Assembly (NCBI GenBank): GCA_017453065.1
Contig: JAFTKW010000005.1
Location: 1 to 64,000, forward strand
Direction: 5' to 3'
Source: Lachnospiraceae bacterium
GTDB lineage: Bacteria > Bacillota > Clostridia > Lachnospirales > Lachnospiraceae
Length of the DNA stretch: 64,000 nt
This document shows positions 42,601-51,273 of the stretch, piece by piece. Position numbers and translations under genes: made by a program. Within the stretch, counting starts at the first letter, position 1; the number at the start of each line of letters is the position of its first letter. The notes under the pieces were generated by a model. That model was not told the origin of the DNA, searched no databases, and saw nothing but the letters and a program-made list of their open reading frames with translations.

Positions 42601-43442
42601 TGAAGAGAGTCGTAAAACCTATTATTCGTCACGTGTTTATTGCCTTTATGGCAATTGTATGGTTGATTCCTATCGTTTGGCTTGTATGTACCTCCTTTAG
42701 TGCAAACCCAGGTATCAACATCAGCCATTTCTTCCCTGAGGAGTGGAGCTTGAACAACTACAAACTTTTGTTGTTCAGCGCAGATACTGTTGCGCAGTTC
42801 CCTAACTGGTTCAAAAACACATTTGTAATTGCTATCTTTACATGTATTATTTCTACATGTTTTACCCTGATGGTAGCGTATGCAACCAGCTGTATGAGAT
42901 TTAAATCCAGAAAGTTCCTTATGAACGTAGGTATTATCCTTGGCATGTTCCCAGGTGTACTTGCTATGATTGCAGTGTACTTTGTACTTAAGACATTGGA
43001 ACTTACCAATTCTCATATCGGTCTTATCATTGTTTATTCTGCAAGTTCAGGTTTGGGCTATTTAATTGCGAAGGGCTTCTTCGATACCATCTCTGTTTCT
43101 CTCAGAGAGGCAGCAAAGATTGAGGGTGCCAATGAATTTACCATCTTTACCAAGATTGTAGTGCCTTTGTCCAGACCAATCATCGTTTATACCGTTATCA
43201 ACTCCTTCCTGGCTCCATGGATGGACTTCGTATATGCGAAACTTATTTTGAACTCTGGAATATCCAAAGACTGGACAGTTGCAATCGGTCTTTACAATAT
43301 GCTTGAGAAAACTCTGATTAATACCTACTTTGCTAGATTCTGTGCAGGCGGTGTGATTGTAAGTATTCCAATCTCTATCCTGTTTATCATTATGCAGAAG
43401 TTCTATGTAGAAGGTATTACCGGTGGTGCAGTTAAGGGCTAA
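42597..43442 (+). CDS. MalG/GanQ-type ABC permease
   Basis: This 281-residue permease has six hydrophobic segments and the EAA loop (REAAKIEGANEFTIFTKIVVP). It ends in the VEGITGGAVKG tail common in MalG-type proteins. ATG 42597 overlaps the upstream TGA; GGAGG lies 9 nt before it. Confidence 0.92.
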   Translation: MMKRVVKPIIRHVFIAFMAIVWLIPIVWLVCTSFSANPGINISHFFPEEWSLNNYKLLLFSADTVAQFPNWFKNTFVIAIFTCIISTCFTLMVAYATSCMRFKSRKFLMNVGIILGMFPGVLAMIAVYFVLKTLELTNSHIGLIIVYSASSGLGYLIAKGFFDTISVSLREAAKIEGANEFTIFTKIVVPLSRPIIVYTVINSFLAPWMDFVYAKLILNSGISKDWTVAIGLYNMLEKTLINTYFARFCAGGVIVSIPISILFIIMQKFYVEGITGGAVKG

Positions 43443-43458
43443 ATTAGATTCATATAGG

Positions 43459-43526
43459 TTAGAAACCGCAGGCTGGTAAATAACCCAGCCGGGCGGTCTA
43501 ATATAGAGGCTTAGCCGCATAGCGGC
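43459..43526 (+). promoter_or_regulatory. two intercistronic hairpins
   Basis: TTAGA-ACCGC / GCGGT-CTAA encloses AGGCTGG / CCCAGCC (43459-43501), and a second perfect GCCGC-ATA-GCGGC stem follows at 43514-43526. There is no T run, so these are probably mRNA processing or stability elements before the 617-aa protein gene. Confidence 0.5.
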
Positions 43527-43541
43527 AGAATGTGAGGAAAA

Positions 43542-45395
43542 ATGGAAAAGTTTGTTGTTAATATTATCCATCGTCCAGAGATGGTACCAGAATATGCTGA
43601 AAAAGTAACCGGACATGGAAAAGAAGAAAATATCGGAAGAAAAGCACTTCTTACAGAGTCTTTAGACATTTTTAAATTCCAGCAGGAAACTGCTCACAAA
43701 AATGGTCTCAAGACTACCATTCAGATGACTTATGCAAGTTTGTTCAACGATGAAGCAGTAGCACTTGCAAAAGAGCATCATGAAAAATATGGCGATGAAA
43801 TTGCACTTTCTCTGTTGGGACTTCCTTGTACAGAGTTCCGTGAGAAATACAAAACCAAAGATTTCTGTATCTGGATGTTCTCCATGGAGGACAAGAAATC
43901 TATCGTGGATGACGTATTTGGTAAATTCCATGACATCTTTGGATTCTATCCAGAATCCACTGGTTCCTACTATATGGATGCAGAATTGATCAACTACATC
44001 AAAGAGACCTATCCAAGCGTGAAATGTGCAGTTGCTACTTGCTGGGAGGAAGGCCCTAAGGCTTACCACACCTGTAACAACTCTTGGTACACCTTTATGG
44101 ATGGTGGCCCATGGAACCCATGGATTCCATCCAAAGCTAACGTACATGCACCAGCTGCAAACGAGGCAGAAGATAGTGGTATCGTAGCAATCCCACACCT
44201 TTCCAGAGACTTGCTTGCATGCTACGACGGAAATGGTTCCAACTTTGGTACCCATCCACAGAACGTACTCCGCGGTATGATTTATGATACCAGCACATGG
44301 GAGTACCCATATTTGTACAACCTCATTGACCAGTATCGTCATTTGGAAAAATATAACAATGGTTATGCTTACAACATGATGTTTGTAGGACCAGGCTGGC
44401 TGAATAAGATGGGACGTTGGGAGGCTCCATACGAACTTCTCAAGAAGTCTTATGAAGATGGCATGGCTTACTATGGACAGCTCAAGAAGGACGGCCAGTT
44501 AGATGATATGACTATGGCTGAGTTTGCAGACTACTATCGTCAGAAAAAGACCTACACAGAGCCAGAGTGTGCTCTTTGGAGAGATATTCTTTACGGCTCT
44601 GACAAGCAGCTTTTCTGGTACTGTGATCCTTACATGAGAGCATGTGTAAACATGGATCAGGGTGGTGCTATTGTTGACCTTCGTCCTTATGCTGCAAAGC
44701 TTGAGTGGCCAGTAGGTATCGGCACCCCACACGTAACAGATGCATCTTACCCATTCCTGATTCAGGAAAAATATCGTGCAGGTTACTTCACACACTATGC
44801 TGGTGAAGGTACTGTTCGCAGTGCAAAACTGACTTACAATGGTGAAGAAGTAGATCTTTGCCTGTGTAGAACTAGCGCCGCATTCTCTGAAGAAGTGATG
44901 GAAGAGGGCAAAAAGAAACGTATTCTGACACTGAAACCAGTAGATATCGAATTCGCTGACTTGACAGTGAAACTTCAGACTAGAGTAATCTTTGCAGAAG
45001 GCAGCTCTGATATCCAGATTGAAAGAACAATCCTTGAGATGAGCGATCCAAATGCAAAAGTAGAAATTAACGAGTACATTGTAGCATGCTATGGTACTAC
45101 CGAATACTCTGAGGATATGACTTCTCTTACACTTGGATGTGTGAAGGGTCAGGAGCAGGAGACTATTAGCTATGAATATAAATGTAGAGATGCTCAGATT
45201 GCTGGTGCAGACAGCGTATATGCTATTGTACCACCAATCAAGACCAGAGTAACCATGACAGCTAGCAGCCAGGAGGCCACAGGTTATGTCAAAGAGGGAT
45301 ATGCATTCTCCCCAATGTTTACATTAGGTTACACCAAGTCTCTATCTGATAAGGAGGTATTTTCAACATGGCTCAAGCTACAAAGGGAAAATTAA
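43542..45395 (+). CDS. unrecognised 617-aa protein, candidate carbohydrate-active enzyme
   Basis: I do not recognise this family. The N-terminal part (about 30-110) has an order of strands and helices seen in NodB/GH57/GH38-like barrels: a QQETAHKNGLKTTIQ strand, then AKEHHEKYGDEIALSLLG. Many aromatic and acidic residues follow (NSWYTFMDGGPWNPW near 186-200; PHLSRDLLACYDGNGSN near 223-239). The last 180 residues look beta-rich. There is no signal peptide, so it is cytoplasmic and would act on imported sugar. It lies after the permeases and overlaps the zinc-ribbon gene by 28 bp. A new glycosidase or deacetylase-like enzyme is a plausible but unproven reading. Confidence 0.6.
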   Translation: MEKFVVNIIHRPEMVPEYAEKVTGHGKEENIGRKALLTESLDIFKFQQETAHKNGLKTTIQMTYASLFNDEAVALAKEHHEKYGDEIALSLLGLPCTEFREKYKTKDFCIWMFSMEDKKSIVDDVFGKFHDIFGFYPESTGSYYMDAELINYIKETYPSVKCAVATCWEEGPKAYHTCNNSWYTFMDGGPWNPWIPSKANVHAPAANEAEDSGIVAIPHLSRDLLACYDGNGSNFGTHPQNVLRGMIYDTSTWEYPYLYNLIDQYRHLEKYNNGYAYNMMFVGPGWLNKMGRWEAPYELLKKSYEDGMAYYGQLKKDGQLDDMTMAEFADYYRQKKTYTEPECALWRDILYGSDKQLFWYCDPYMRACVNMDQGGAIVDLRPYAAKLEWPVGIGTPHVTDASYPFLIQEKYRAGYFTHYAGEGTVRSAKLTYNGEEVDLCLCRTSAAFSEEVMEEGKKKRILTLKPVDIEFADLTVKLQTRVIFAEGSSDIQIERTILEMSDPNAKVEINEYIVACYGTTEYSEDMTSLTLGCVKGQEQETISYEYKCRDAQIAGADSVYAIVPPIKTRVTMTASSQEATGYVKEGYAFSPMFTLGYTKSLSDKEVFSTWLKLQREN

Positions 45396-45583
45396 ATTTT
45401 AGATGTCCTTCCTGCTTTATGAGAGATTTGGACATTGATATGTTTTTTGACAAAGAAAAGGGCGAATATTACTGCCTTCGTTGCCAGTATACAGGCACAG
45501 AAAAAGATGTACTTGAAAAGAACGAAATGGCTCGTTTCCGTTATCGTGCTATGAGTAAAAGATTTGAAAGCTTTGACCTCTAA
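45368..45583 (+). CDS. small zinc-ribbon protein
   Basis: This 71-residue protein has CPSC (13-16) and CLRC (36-39), a classic zinc ribbon with 19 residues between pairs, and a basic/helical C-terminus. Its ATG lies inside the preceding gene, with AAGGAGG at 45351 as a ribosome site. Such a ribbon is unusual in a sugar operon and may be a subunit of, or a regulator for, the preceding protein. Confidence 0.65.
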   Translation: MAQATKGKLNFRCPSCFMRDLDIDMFFDKEKGEYYCLRCQYTGTEKDVLEKNEMARFRYRAMSKRFESFDL

Positions 45584-45610
45584 GGTCAATAAGCCCTAGG
45601 ACGGAGTAAT

Positions 45611-46717
45611 ATGAAAGATTTTATTAAAGGTATGGATATTTCTACCTTGCTTGAGGTAGAAAAGTGCGGCGGCAAATTTTTTGACCACGGCAAGGAGGGG
45701 GATGTCCTTGACATCCTTAAGTCCTACGGCGTCAATGCGGTGCGTTTGCGTCTTTGGAATGATCCTTATACAGCAGATGGAAGGCCTTATGGGGCAGGAA
45801 CCAACGACCTGCCAACCACTATTGCACTGGCAAAGAGAGCTTTGGACAAGGGTATGGACTTTTTGCTGGATTTCCACTACAGCGACTTCTGGACAGACCC
45901 AGGAAAGCAGTTTATTCCAAAAGCGTGGAAAGGCTATAGCGTAGAACAGCTGGAACAGGCAATGTATGATTTTACCAAGATTGTACTGGAAAAGCTTAGG
46001 AGCGAGGGAGTATTCCCAACCATGGTACAGGTAGGAAACGAACTCTCCAATGGTATGCTTTGGCCTTACGGTCAAGTGCCAGAGTACGACAATCTTGCAA
46101 AGTTTGTCAGTGCTGGTATTAGGGGCGTGCGCAGCGTAGACAAAGAGATTCCTATCATGATTCATTTGGACAACGGTGGAAACAATGAACTTTATCGCAG
46201 ATGGTTCGATGAATACATAAAGAGAGGAGAGGACTTCCAAGTGATTGGTCTGTCTTACTATCCTTTCTGGCATGGAAGCCTTAAGAGTCTTCAGGACAAT
46301 ATGCATGACATTGCTCTTCGATATGGAAAAGAGTTGATTGTAGCAGAGGTTTCTATGGGATATACCATGGAAGATTATGCAGAATATGAGAAACTATCTC
46401 CATCCGAGCGTAAAGGATATGCAACCAGACAGGCTCTTATCGAAAAGATTGAATATCCTATGACCAAGCAGGGACAGTGCGATTTCATGGAAGATTTCCT
46501 GAATCGAGTAAAGAGTGTTCCAAATGGGCTTGGCAAAGGATTCTATTATTGGGAGCCAGCATGGATTCCTGTACCAGGAAGCGGCTGGGCGACTCCTGAA
46601 TCACTTGAGTATATACAGGACAAAGGCCCTTGTGGAAATGAATGGGCCAATCAGGCATTGTTTGACTATGACGGTCATGCGTTGCCAGCCTTAGAAGTGA
46701 TTCGCGATTTTAAATAA
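45611..46717 (+). CDS. GH53 endo-beta-1,4-galactanase
   Basis: This 368-residue protein reads as glycoside hydrolase family 53: KGMDISTLLEVEKCGGKF, VNAVRLRLWNDP and LLDFHYSDFWTDPGKQ are family hallmarks. The acid/base is Glu144 in VGNE and the nucleophile Glu246 in VAEV. It cleaves beta-1,4-galactan from pectin. There is no signal peptide, so it acts on imported oligomers. It closes the operon 27 bp after the zinc-ribbon gene. Its presence favours galacto-oligosaccharides as the substrate of the upstream transporter. Confidence 0.93.
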   Translation: MKDFIKGMDISTLLEVEKCGGKFFDHGKEGDVLDILKSYGVNAVRLRLWNDPYTADGRPYGAGTNDLPTTIALAKRALDKGMDFLLDFHYSDFWTDPGKQFIPKAWKGYSVEQLEQAMYDFTKIVLEKLRSEGVFPTMVQVGNELSNGMLWPYGQVPEYDNLAKFVSAGIRGVRSVDKEIPIMIHLDNGGNNELYRRWFDEYIKRGEDFQVIGLSYYPFWHGSLKSLQDNMHDIALRYGKELIVAEVSMGYTMEDYAEYEKLSPSERKGYATRQALIEKIEYPMTKQGQCDFMEDFLNRVKSVPNGLGKGFYYWEPAWIPVPGSGWATPESLEYIQDKGPCGNEWANQALFDYDGHALPALEVIRDFK

Positions 46718-46797
46718 GTTTTGAATGGGATTGCACTTAGAGAATCCAAAAGGAAACAGAAGTAATTGACATTACTTATAAAGAGAGGTACTAAGCG

Positions 46798-46833
46798 AAA
46801 GAACGTAGACTCTATGAGAGACTACGTTCTTTT
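46798..46833. terminator. bidirectional terminator between convergent genes
   Basis: AAAGAACGTAG (46798-46808) pairs with CTACGTTCTTT (46822-46832) around ACTCTATGAGAGA. The stem has an A run on one side and a T run on the other. It overlaps the last seven codons of the minus-strand lacI-type gene and also follows the GH53 gene. Confidence 0.75.
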
Positions 46834-47819
46834 GCTTTTGCTGTAGATTTGCGATTAATAAATTGAGCTCTAAGTGTAGTGCGGCTGATAGATACTTTGT
46901 TGAGCAAGGAATTCAAAGTATAGTAGCCACTTTTGCCAAGTTCAGTTCTATCCTGTCTGACCGTTGTCAGAGGAGGAGTGAGATGGGAAGAAATTGGCAG
47001 ATCATCGAATCCGATGACACTGATATCTTCTGGTACCTTGAAACCGCGGTTCTGACATTCAGCGATAACACCCATGGCAATCAAGTCGTTACCGCACATG
47101 ATGGCGGTAGCACCTTCGGACAAAAATCCTGGCACATGGTATTTGGCACTGTCTGCCACATAGAAACCATAGGCAAGCAGGGAGTCTGGAGTTTCCAAAC
47201 CATGCTCATGCATACAGTTTACAAAGGCTTCCTGTCTTTGGTCAGACACCAAGGAGTTTAAGGAACCATTCAAGAAGGCAATCTTTTTGTGGCCAAGTGC
47301 AACCAAGTGCTCTACACCATATTCGATGCCCTCGAAGTTGTCTGTGCCTACGGCACCTACAAGTGGATTGTGTTTAATATAGTTGTCAAAAAGTACGGTA
47401 GGGATCTTGGTTGTGCTAAGCTGAGAGAGCCAGTCGTCATGTAGGGCAAAGCCTACCAGAAAGGCACCAGAGTAGCCATTTTTTAACATATATGTATCGT
47501 ATTTCTCATTTGCCTGAAAGGCTGGAGTGACTGGTTGAATTACAACCTCCCAATTGTCCCTAAATGCAGCCTGTTTGAATCCAAGGATAATTTCGTAACC
47601 AAACTGGTTGGCGGTTTCGTAATCCATGTTTTCTATAAAAAGAACCAATTTCTTGTGTTCCTGCTTTTGCATCTTCTTGGTTTTGTAACCCATTTCTACG
47701 GCAGTATCTAAAACTACCTGTCTGAGTTCTTCACTGATGTCGGGTGCTCCGTTGAGTCCTTTGGATACGGTACTCACAGATATTCCCAATTTGTTTGCAA
47801 TGTCTTTGATGGTTGCCAT
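46812..47819 (-). CDS. LacI-family regulator, MalR-like
   Basis: This 335-residue protein has the helix-turn-helix TIKDIANKLGISVSTVSKGLNG and hinge region at the N-terminus, followed by a sugar-binding domain. It is transcribed away from malQ and is divergent from the malQ-maltodextrin locus, the usual position of MalR. GAGGAAGAC lies before its ATG. It should repress malQ and the downstream transporter. Confidence 0.92.
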   Translation of the reverse strand: MATIKDIANKLGISVSTVSKGLNGAPDISEELRQVVLDTAVEMGYKTKKMQKQEHKKLVLFIENMDYETANQFGYEIILGFKQAAFRDNWEVVIQPVTPAFQANEKYDTYMLKNGYSGAFLVGFALHDDWLSQLSTTKIPTVLFDNYIKHNPLVGAVGTDNFEGIEYGVEHLVALGHKKIAFLNGSLNSLVSDQRQEAFVNCMHEHGLETPDSLLAYGFYVADSAKYHVPGFLSEGATAIMCGNDLIAMGVIAECQNRGFKVPEDISVIGFDDLPISSHLTPPLTTVRQDRTELGKSGYYTLNSLLNKVSISRTTLRAQFINRKSTAKAKERSLS

Positions 47820-48002
47820 GTCTTCCTCTTTTCCCTCAAAATAAGCGTATCCAGACGATTGTCAAAAGATACGCTAATCCCTCGAAAATTCACTAAAAAT
47901 AGTATAAAATGAATTCCCGAATGATGCAAGAACATATTGAAAAAGTGCTGAAATACTAAAAAAGAACGAAAACATATGGTTTGGTGAAAGTGTACAAAAA
48001 AG

Positions 48003-48131
48003 TTGCGCAAAAAATATTAAAAACGTTGAAAGTGAAGATAAAACAGTGCAAATGGTTGACAAAGTGCGCATAAAAATGTTAAAACATAAGCAGATACGAA
48101 AGTTTACGAAAATTTTGTATCGAAAGTTTCG
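48003..48131. promoter_or_regulatory. divergent regulatory region between lacI-type gene and malQ
   Basis: The gap between the two genes (47820-48227) is A+T rich and has no gene. It contains TTGCGCAA at 48003-48010, a TTGACA (48056-48061) with TTAAAA 17 bp later as a candidate malQ promoter, and CGAAAGTTTACG (48097-48108) plus CGAAAGTTTCG (48121-48131), an inverted repeat of CGAAA with one central base. These are candidate MalR operators. Confidence 0.55.
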
Positions 48132-48227
48132 AAGCAAAATAAGCAGCGAACATTGAAGAAACAAAGCATCCAAGCGTTTTAAATGCGAAGGAACAGTTTT
48201 TCGAGATGTTTAGAAAGGACGGACAAA

Positions 48228-49718
48228 GTGTCTGAGAAGAGCTTCATGAGAGGTGCTGGAATATTACTTTCAGTAACCAGTTTACCATCTGAATACGGAA
48301 TTGGAACATTGGGCGATGAAGCATACAACTTTGTAGACCTACTGGTAGACCTCAGACAGAGATATTGGCAGGTGCTTCCACTTGGACCTACAAGTTTTGG
48401 CGATAGCCCATACCAATCTTTTTCCGCATTCGCTGGCAACCCTTATCTCATTGATTTGAACGATTTGATTCGTGACCAGTTGTTGACTAAAGCAGAGGTT
48501 CGAGAGTTCAACTGGGGAAGTGATGACCAGGATATAGATTACGCAGTGATTTTTGAAAACCGTTTCCGCGTACTGCAGCAGGCATTTGAAAGATTTGATG
48601 TAAAAGCCACACAGTTTGAAGCCTTCTGTCAGGAACAGAAAGAATGGTTAGATGATTATTCTTTTTTCATGGCGTTGAAAACGTTTTCTGACAACAAGGA
48701 ATGGCTCCTCTGGGAACCAGGCCTTAGAGATAGAGAGCCAAAGACCATGGACGAGTATCGTCAGAAACTTTCCAAAGAGATTTCTTTCTGGAAGTTCTGT
48801 CAATATAAATTCTTCGAACAGTGGAATAGATTACACAGATATGCCAACAGCAGAGGCATTCAAATCATTGGAGATATTCCTTTGTACTTGGCGCTGGATA
48901 GTGCAGATGTTTGGGCCAACAGAGAAGACTTCTTGTTAGGAGCTGACGGAAGACCAAATGTTGTTGCAGGATGTCCACCAGATGCTTTTTCCGATTTGGG
49001 ACAGAAATGGGGCAACCCAATTTACAACTGGGCCAAGATGGAAAAAGAAGATTTCCCTTGGTGGCGCAAGCGCATGATTGCCAATGCAAAATTGTACGAT
49101 GTTATTCGTATAGACCACTTTATCGGCGTAGTGAAATACTATAGCATCCCAGCTGGTGATGAAGATGCCAGAGGTGGTAAATGGAACAAGGGACCAGGCA
49201 AGAAACTGACAGATGCCATTGAGGCGTCTGTAGGAAGCAGCAAGGTGATTGCTGAAGACTTGGGTGTTTCCGTTCCGGGTGTAAAGAAACTCATGCAAAA
49301 AACAGGCTGGCCTGGCATGAAGATTTTACTTTTTGCATTTGATGGCAATACTGCCCATGAGTACTTACCTCACAACTATACAGATACTAACATTGCTGTA
49401 TACGCTGGAACTCATGACAATGATACTATTGTAGGTTACTTCAGAGATCGCACAGAATATGAATTGGCATTTTTGTACGAATATCTGGATATCAATAGTA
49501 AGGACGAAATCCCTGATGCCATCATCAGGCTGGCTTACTCCTCCATTGCAGATATCGTAATTATGCAGATGCAGGATATTTTGCACTTGGGCAATGAAGC
49601 CCGCATGAACCTTCCATCCACCATTGGAACCAACTGGAGATGGAGATACACCAAAGACGGTTTGTCCGAGGAGCGCAGAACTTGGCTTAGAACCATGGCG
49701 ACTATCTATCGCAGATAG
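48228..49718 (+). CDS. malQ: 4-alpha-glucanotransferase
   Basis: This GH77 enzyme transfers alpha-1,4-glucan chains and frees glucose from maltodextrins. It begins with VSEKSFMRGAGILLSVTSLP; the GTG at 48228 has AAAGGACGG upstream, and ATG 48246 is a possible alternative. SFGDSPYQSFSAFAGNPYLIDL, RIDHFIGVV (nucleophile Asp), IAEDLG (acid/base Glu) and GTHDNDTI are family landmarks. It has normal length and no signal peptide. It starts the maltodextrin locus. Confidence 0.94.
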   Translation: MSEKSFMRGAGILLSVTSLPSEYGIGTLGDEAYNFVDLLVDLRQRYWQVLPLGPTSFGDSPYQSFSAFAGNPYLIDLNDLIRDQLLTKAEVREFNWGSDDQDIDYAVIFENRFRVLQQAFERFDVKATQFEAFCQEQKEWLDDYSFFMALKTFSDNKEWLLWEPGLRDREPKTMDEYRQKLSKEISFWKFCQYKFFEQWNRLHRYANSRGIQIIGDIPLYLALDSADVWANREDFLLGADGRPNVVAGCPPDAFSDLGQKWGNPIYNWAKMEKEDFPWWRKRMIANAKLYDVIRIDHFIGVVKYYSIPAGDEDARGGKWNKGPGKKLTDAIEASVGSSKVIAEDLGVSVPGVKKLMQKTGWPGMKILLFAFDGNTAHEYLPHNYTDTNIAVYAGTHDNDTIVGYFRDRTEYELAFLYEYLDINSKDEIPDAIIRLAYSSIADIVIMQMQDILHLGNEARMNLPSTIGTNWRWRYTKDGLSEERRTWLRTMATIYRR

Positions 49719-49838
49719 AAGGCTGACCGAAAAAACTGGGGCTAGGACCTAAAACAATTAACGGTATGAAGTCCGAAAGGATTTTATATAAAAGAACCTA
49801 TAATGAAAAAGGGTAAAACAAAAAAAGGAGAATTAGTT

Positions 49839-51143
49839 ATGAAAAAGAAACTCGTAGCATTACTTATGGCAGTTGCCATGGTAGCAACAGTTGTTGGTTG
49901 CGGAAGCACACCAACAGACACACCTTCTACAGGCGAAAGCAAAGTAGAAGACAGCAAAGTTGAAGAAAACAAAGAAGACGGCAAAGAAGAAGTTGAAGTA
50001 AGAACAGTAGACCTTCTTGTTTGGTCTCCATCTGAAGACCAGGCTGATGACAAGGGTAACTGGTTGCAGACAATGTGTGAGCAGTTCGACGAAGCTCATC
50101 CAGAATGGGAAATCAACTTCACATACGGCGTATGTGCAGAAGGCGATGCTAAGTCCACAGTAACTCAGGATATCGAAGCAGCAGCTGACGTTTACATGTT
50201 CGCTAACGACAACGTAAATGATCTTCTTGCAGCTGGCGCAATCGCTAGACTTGGTGGTTCTACACTTGACTATGTAAACGAAAACATTCCTGCATCTTTG
50301 GTTAACTCTGTAACTGTTAACGATGCTGTATATGGAATTCCTTTCACATCTAACACATGGTTCATGTACTACAACAAGAGCATCTTCACAGAAGAAGACG
50401 TTAAGAACCTTGAAACAATGCTTGCAAAAGGCAAAGTTGCATTCCCTCTTAACAACTCTTGGTATTTCGCTTCCTTCTATGCAGGAAACGGATGTACATT
50501 GTTTGGTAACGGTACAGATGAAGCAGCTGGCATCCAGTTCGGCGGCGAAAATGCTGTAGAAGTTACAAACTACCTTATCGACCTTGTTAAGAATCCTAAC
50601 TTCGTTCACGATGTAAACGGTGCAGGTATGGCTGGTCTTAAAGACGGTTCTATCGGTGCTATCTTCTCCGGTAACTGGGATTATCAGAACGTAGTAGACG
50701 CTATCGGTGCTGAAAACGTAGGCGCTTGCCAGCTTCCTACTTACACACTTAACGGTGTTGAGAAACAGCTTAAAGCATTCGCTGGTTCTAAAGCAATCGG
50801 TGTTAACCCTAACTGCCCAGATCAGGATGTAGCTATCGCTCTTGCAGCATGGCTTGGTGGACAGGAAGGTCAGCAGCTTCACTTTGAACTTCGTGGAACA
50901 ATTCCAGCAAACACAACAGTTGCAGCTTCTGATGCGGTTAAGAACAACGTTGTAGCTACAGCAGAATCTTCTACAATCGCTAACACATCTATCATGCAGC
51001 CAATCGTTGGTGCTATGGGTAACTACTGGTCCCCAGCTACAAGCATGGCTGACGCTATCTTCTCTGGCGAAGTTACACATGACAACGCAGCTGAAAAGAC
51101 AGCAGCTATGAACGATGCTATGAACGGCAGCGTAGTTGAATAA
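49839..51143 (+). CDS. maltodextrin-binding lipoprotein
   Basis: The product has 434 residues from ATG 49839, chosen for AAAGGAG upstream over ATG 49803. The signal peptide ends in the lipobox VVGCGS, followed by a Thr/Ser/Glu-rich tether. DLLVWSPSEDQ, YMFANDNVNDL and FTSNTWFMYYNKS fit family 1 binding proteins of MalE type. Its context (malQ, amylase) indicates maltodextrins. Codon use is highly biased. Confidence 0.9.
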   Translation: MKKKLVALLMAVAMVATVVGCGSTPTDTPSTGESKVEDSKVEENKEDGKEEVEVRTVDLLVWSPSEDQADDKGNWLQTMCEQFDEAHPEWEINFTYGVCAEGDAKSTVTQDIEAAADVYMFANDNVNDLLAAGAIARLGGSTLDYVNENIPASLVNSVTVNDAVYGIPFTSNTWFMYYNKSIFTEEDVKNLETMLAKGKVAFPLNNSWYFASFYAGNGCTLFGNGTDEAAGIQFGGENAVEVTNYLIDLVKNPNFVHDVNGAGMAGLKDGSIGAIFSGNWDYQNVVDAIGAENVGACQLPTYTLNGVEKQLKAFAGSKAIGVNPNCPDQDVAIALAAWLGGQEGQQLHFELRGTIPANTTVAASDAVKNNVVATAESSTIANTSIMQPIVGAMGNYWSPATSMADAIFSGEVTHDNAAEKTAAMNDAMNGSVVE

Positions 51144-51178
51144 TCTAGACTTTTTTAGTAAAGAATAATACAATGAAA

Positions 51179-51214
51179 GTATGTTCCGGTGGCTTTAGGG
51201 CCACTGGAGCATAC
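51179..51214 (+). terminator. hairpin between binding protein and permease genes
   Basis: GTATGTTCCGGTGGC and GCCACTGGAGCATAC form a 15-bp stem with two GU pairs around TTTAGG, followed by ATTTTAT. It is the third such hairpin in an equivalent position in this window. Confidence 0.7.
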
Positions 51215-51273
51215 ATTTTATGTAGGGAATTAACATAACCCTAGTAAGCCTTTGGTAAAGGAGGATATCGCAA

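Noticed and set aside
49860-51173. 437-codon open frame antisense to the maltodextrin-binding protein gene
   Set aside because: Same cause: the biased sense codons create few antisense stops. The product is Cys/Val-rich and meaningless, while the sense protein has a lipobox and a family fold.
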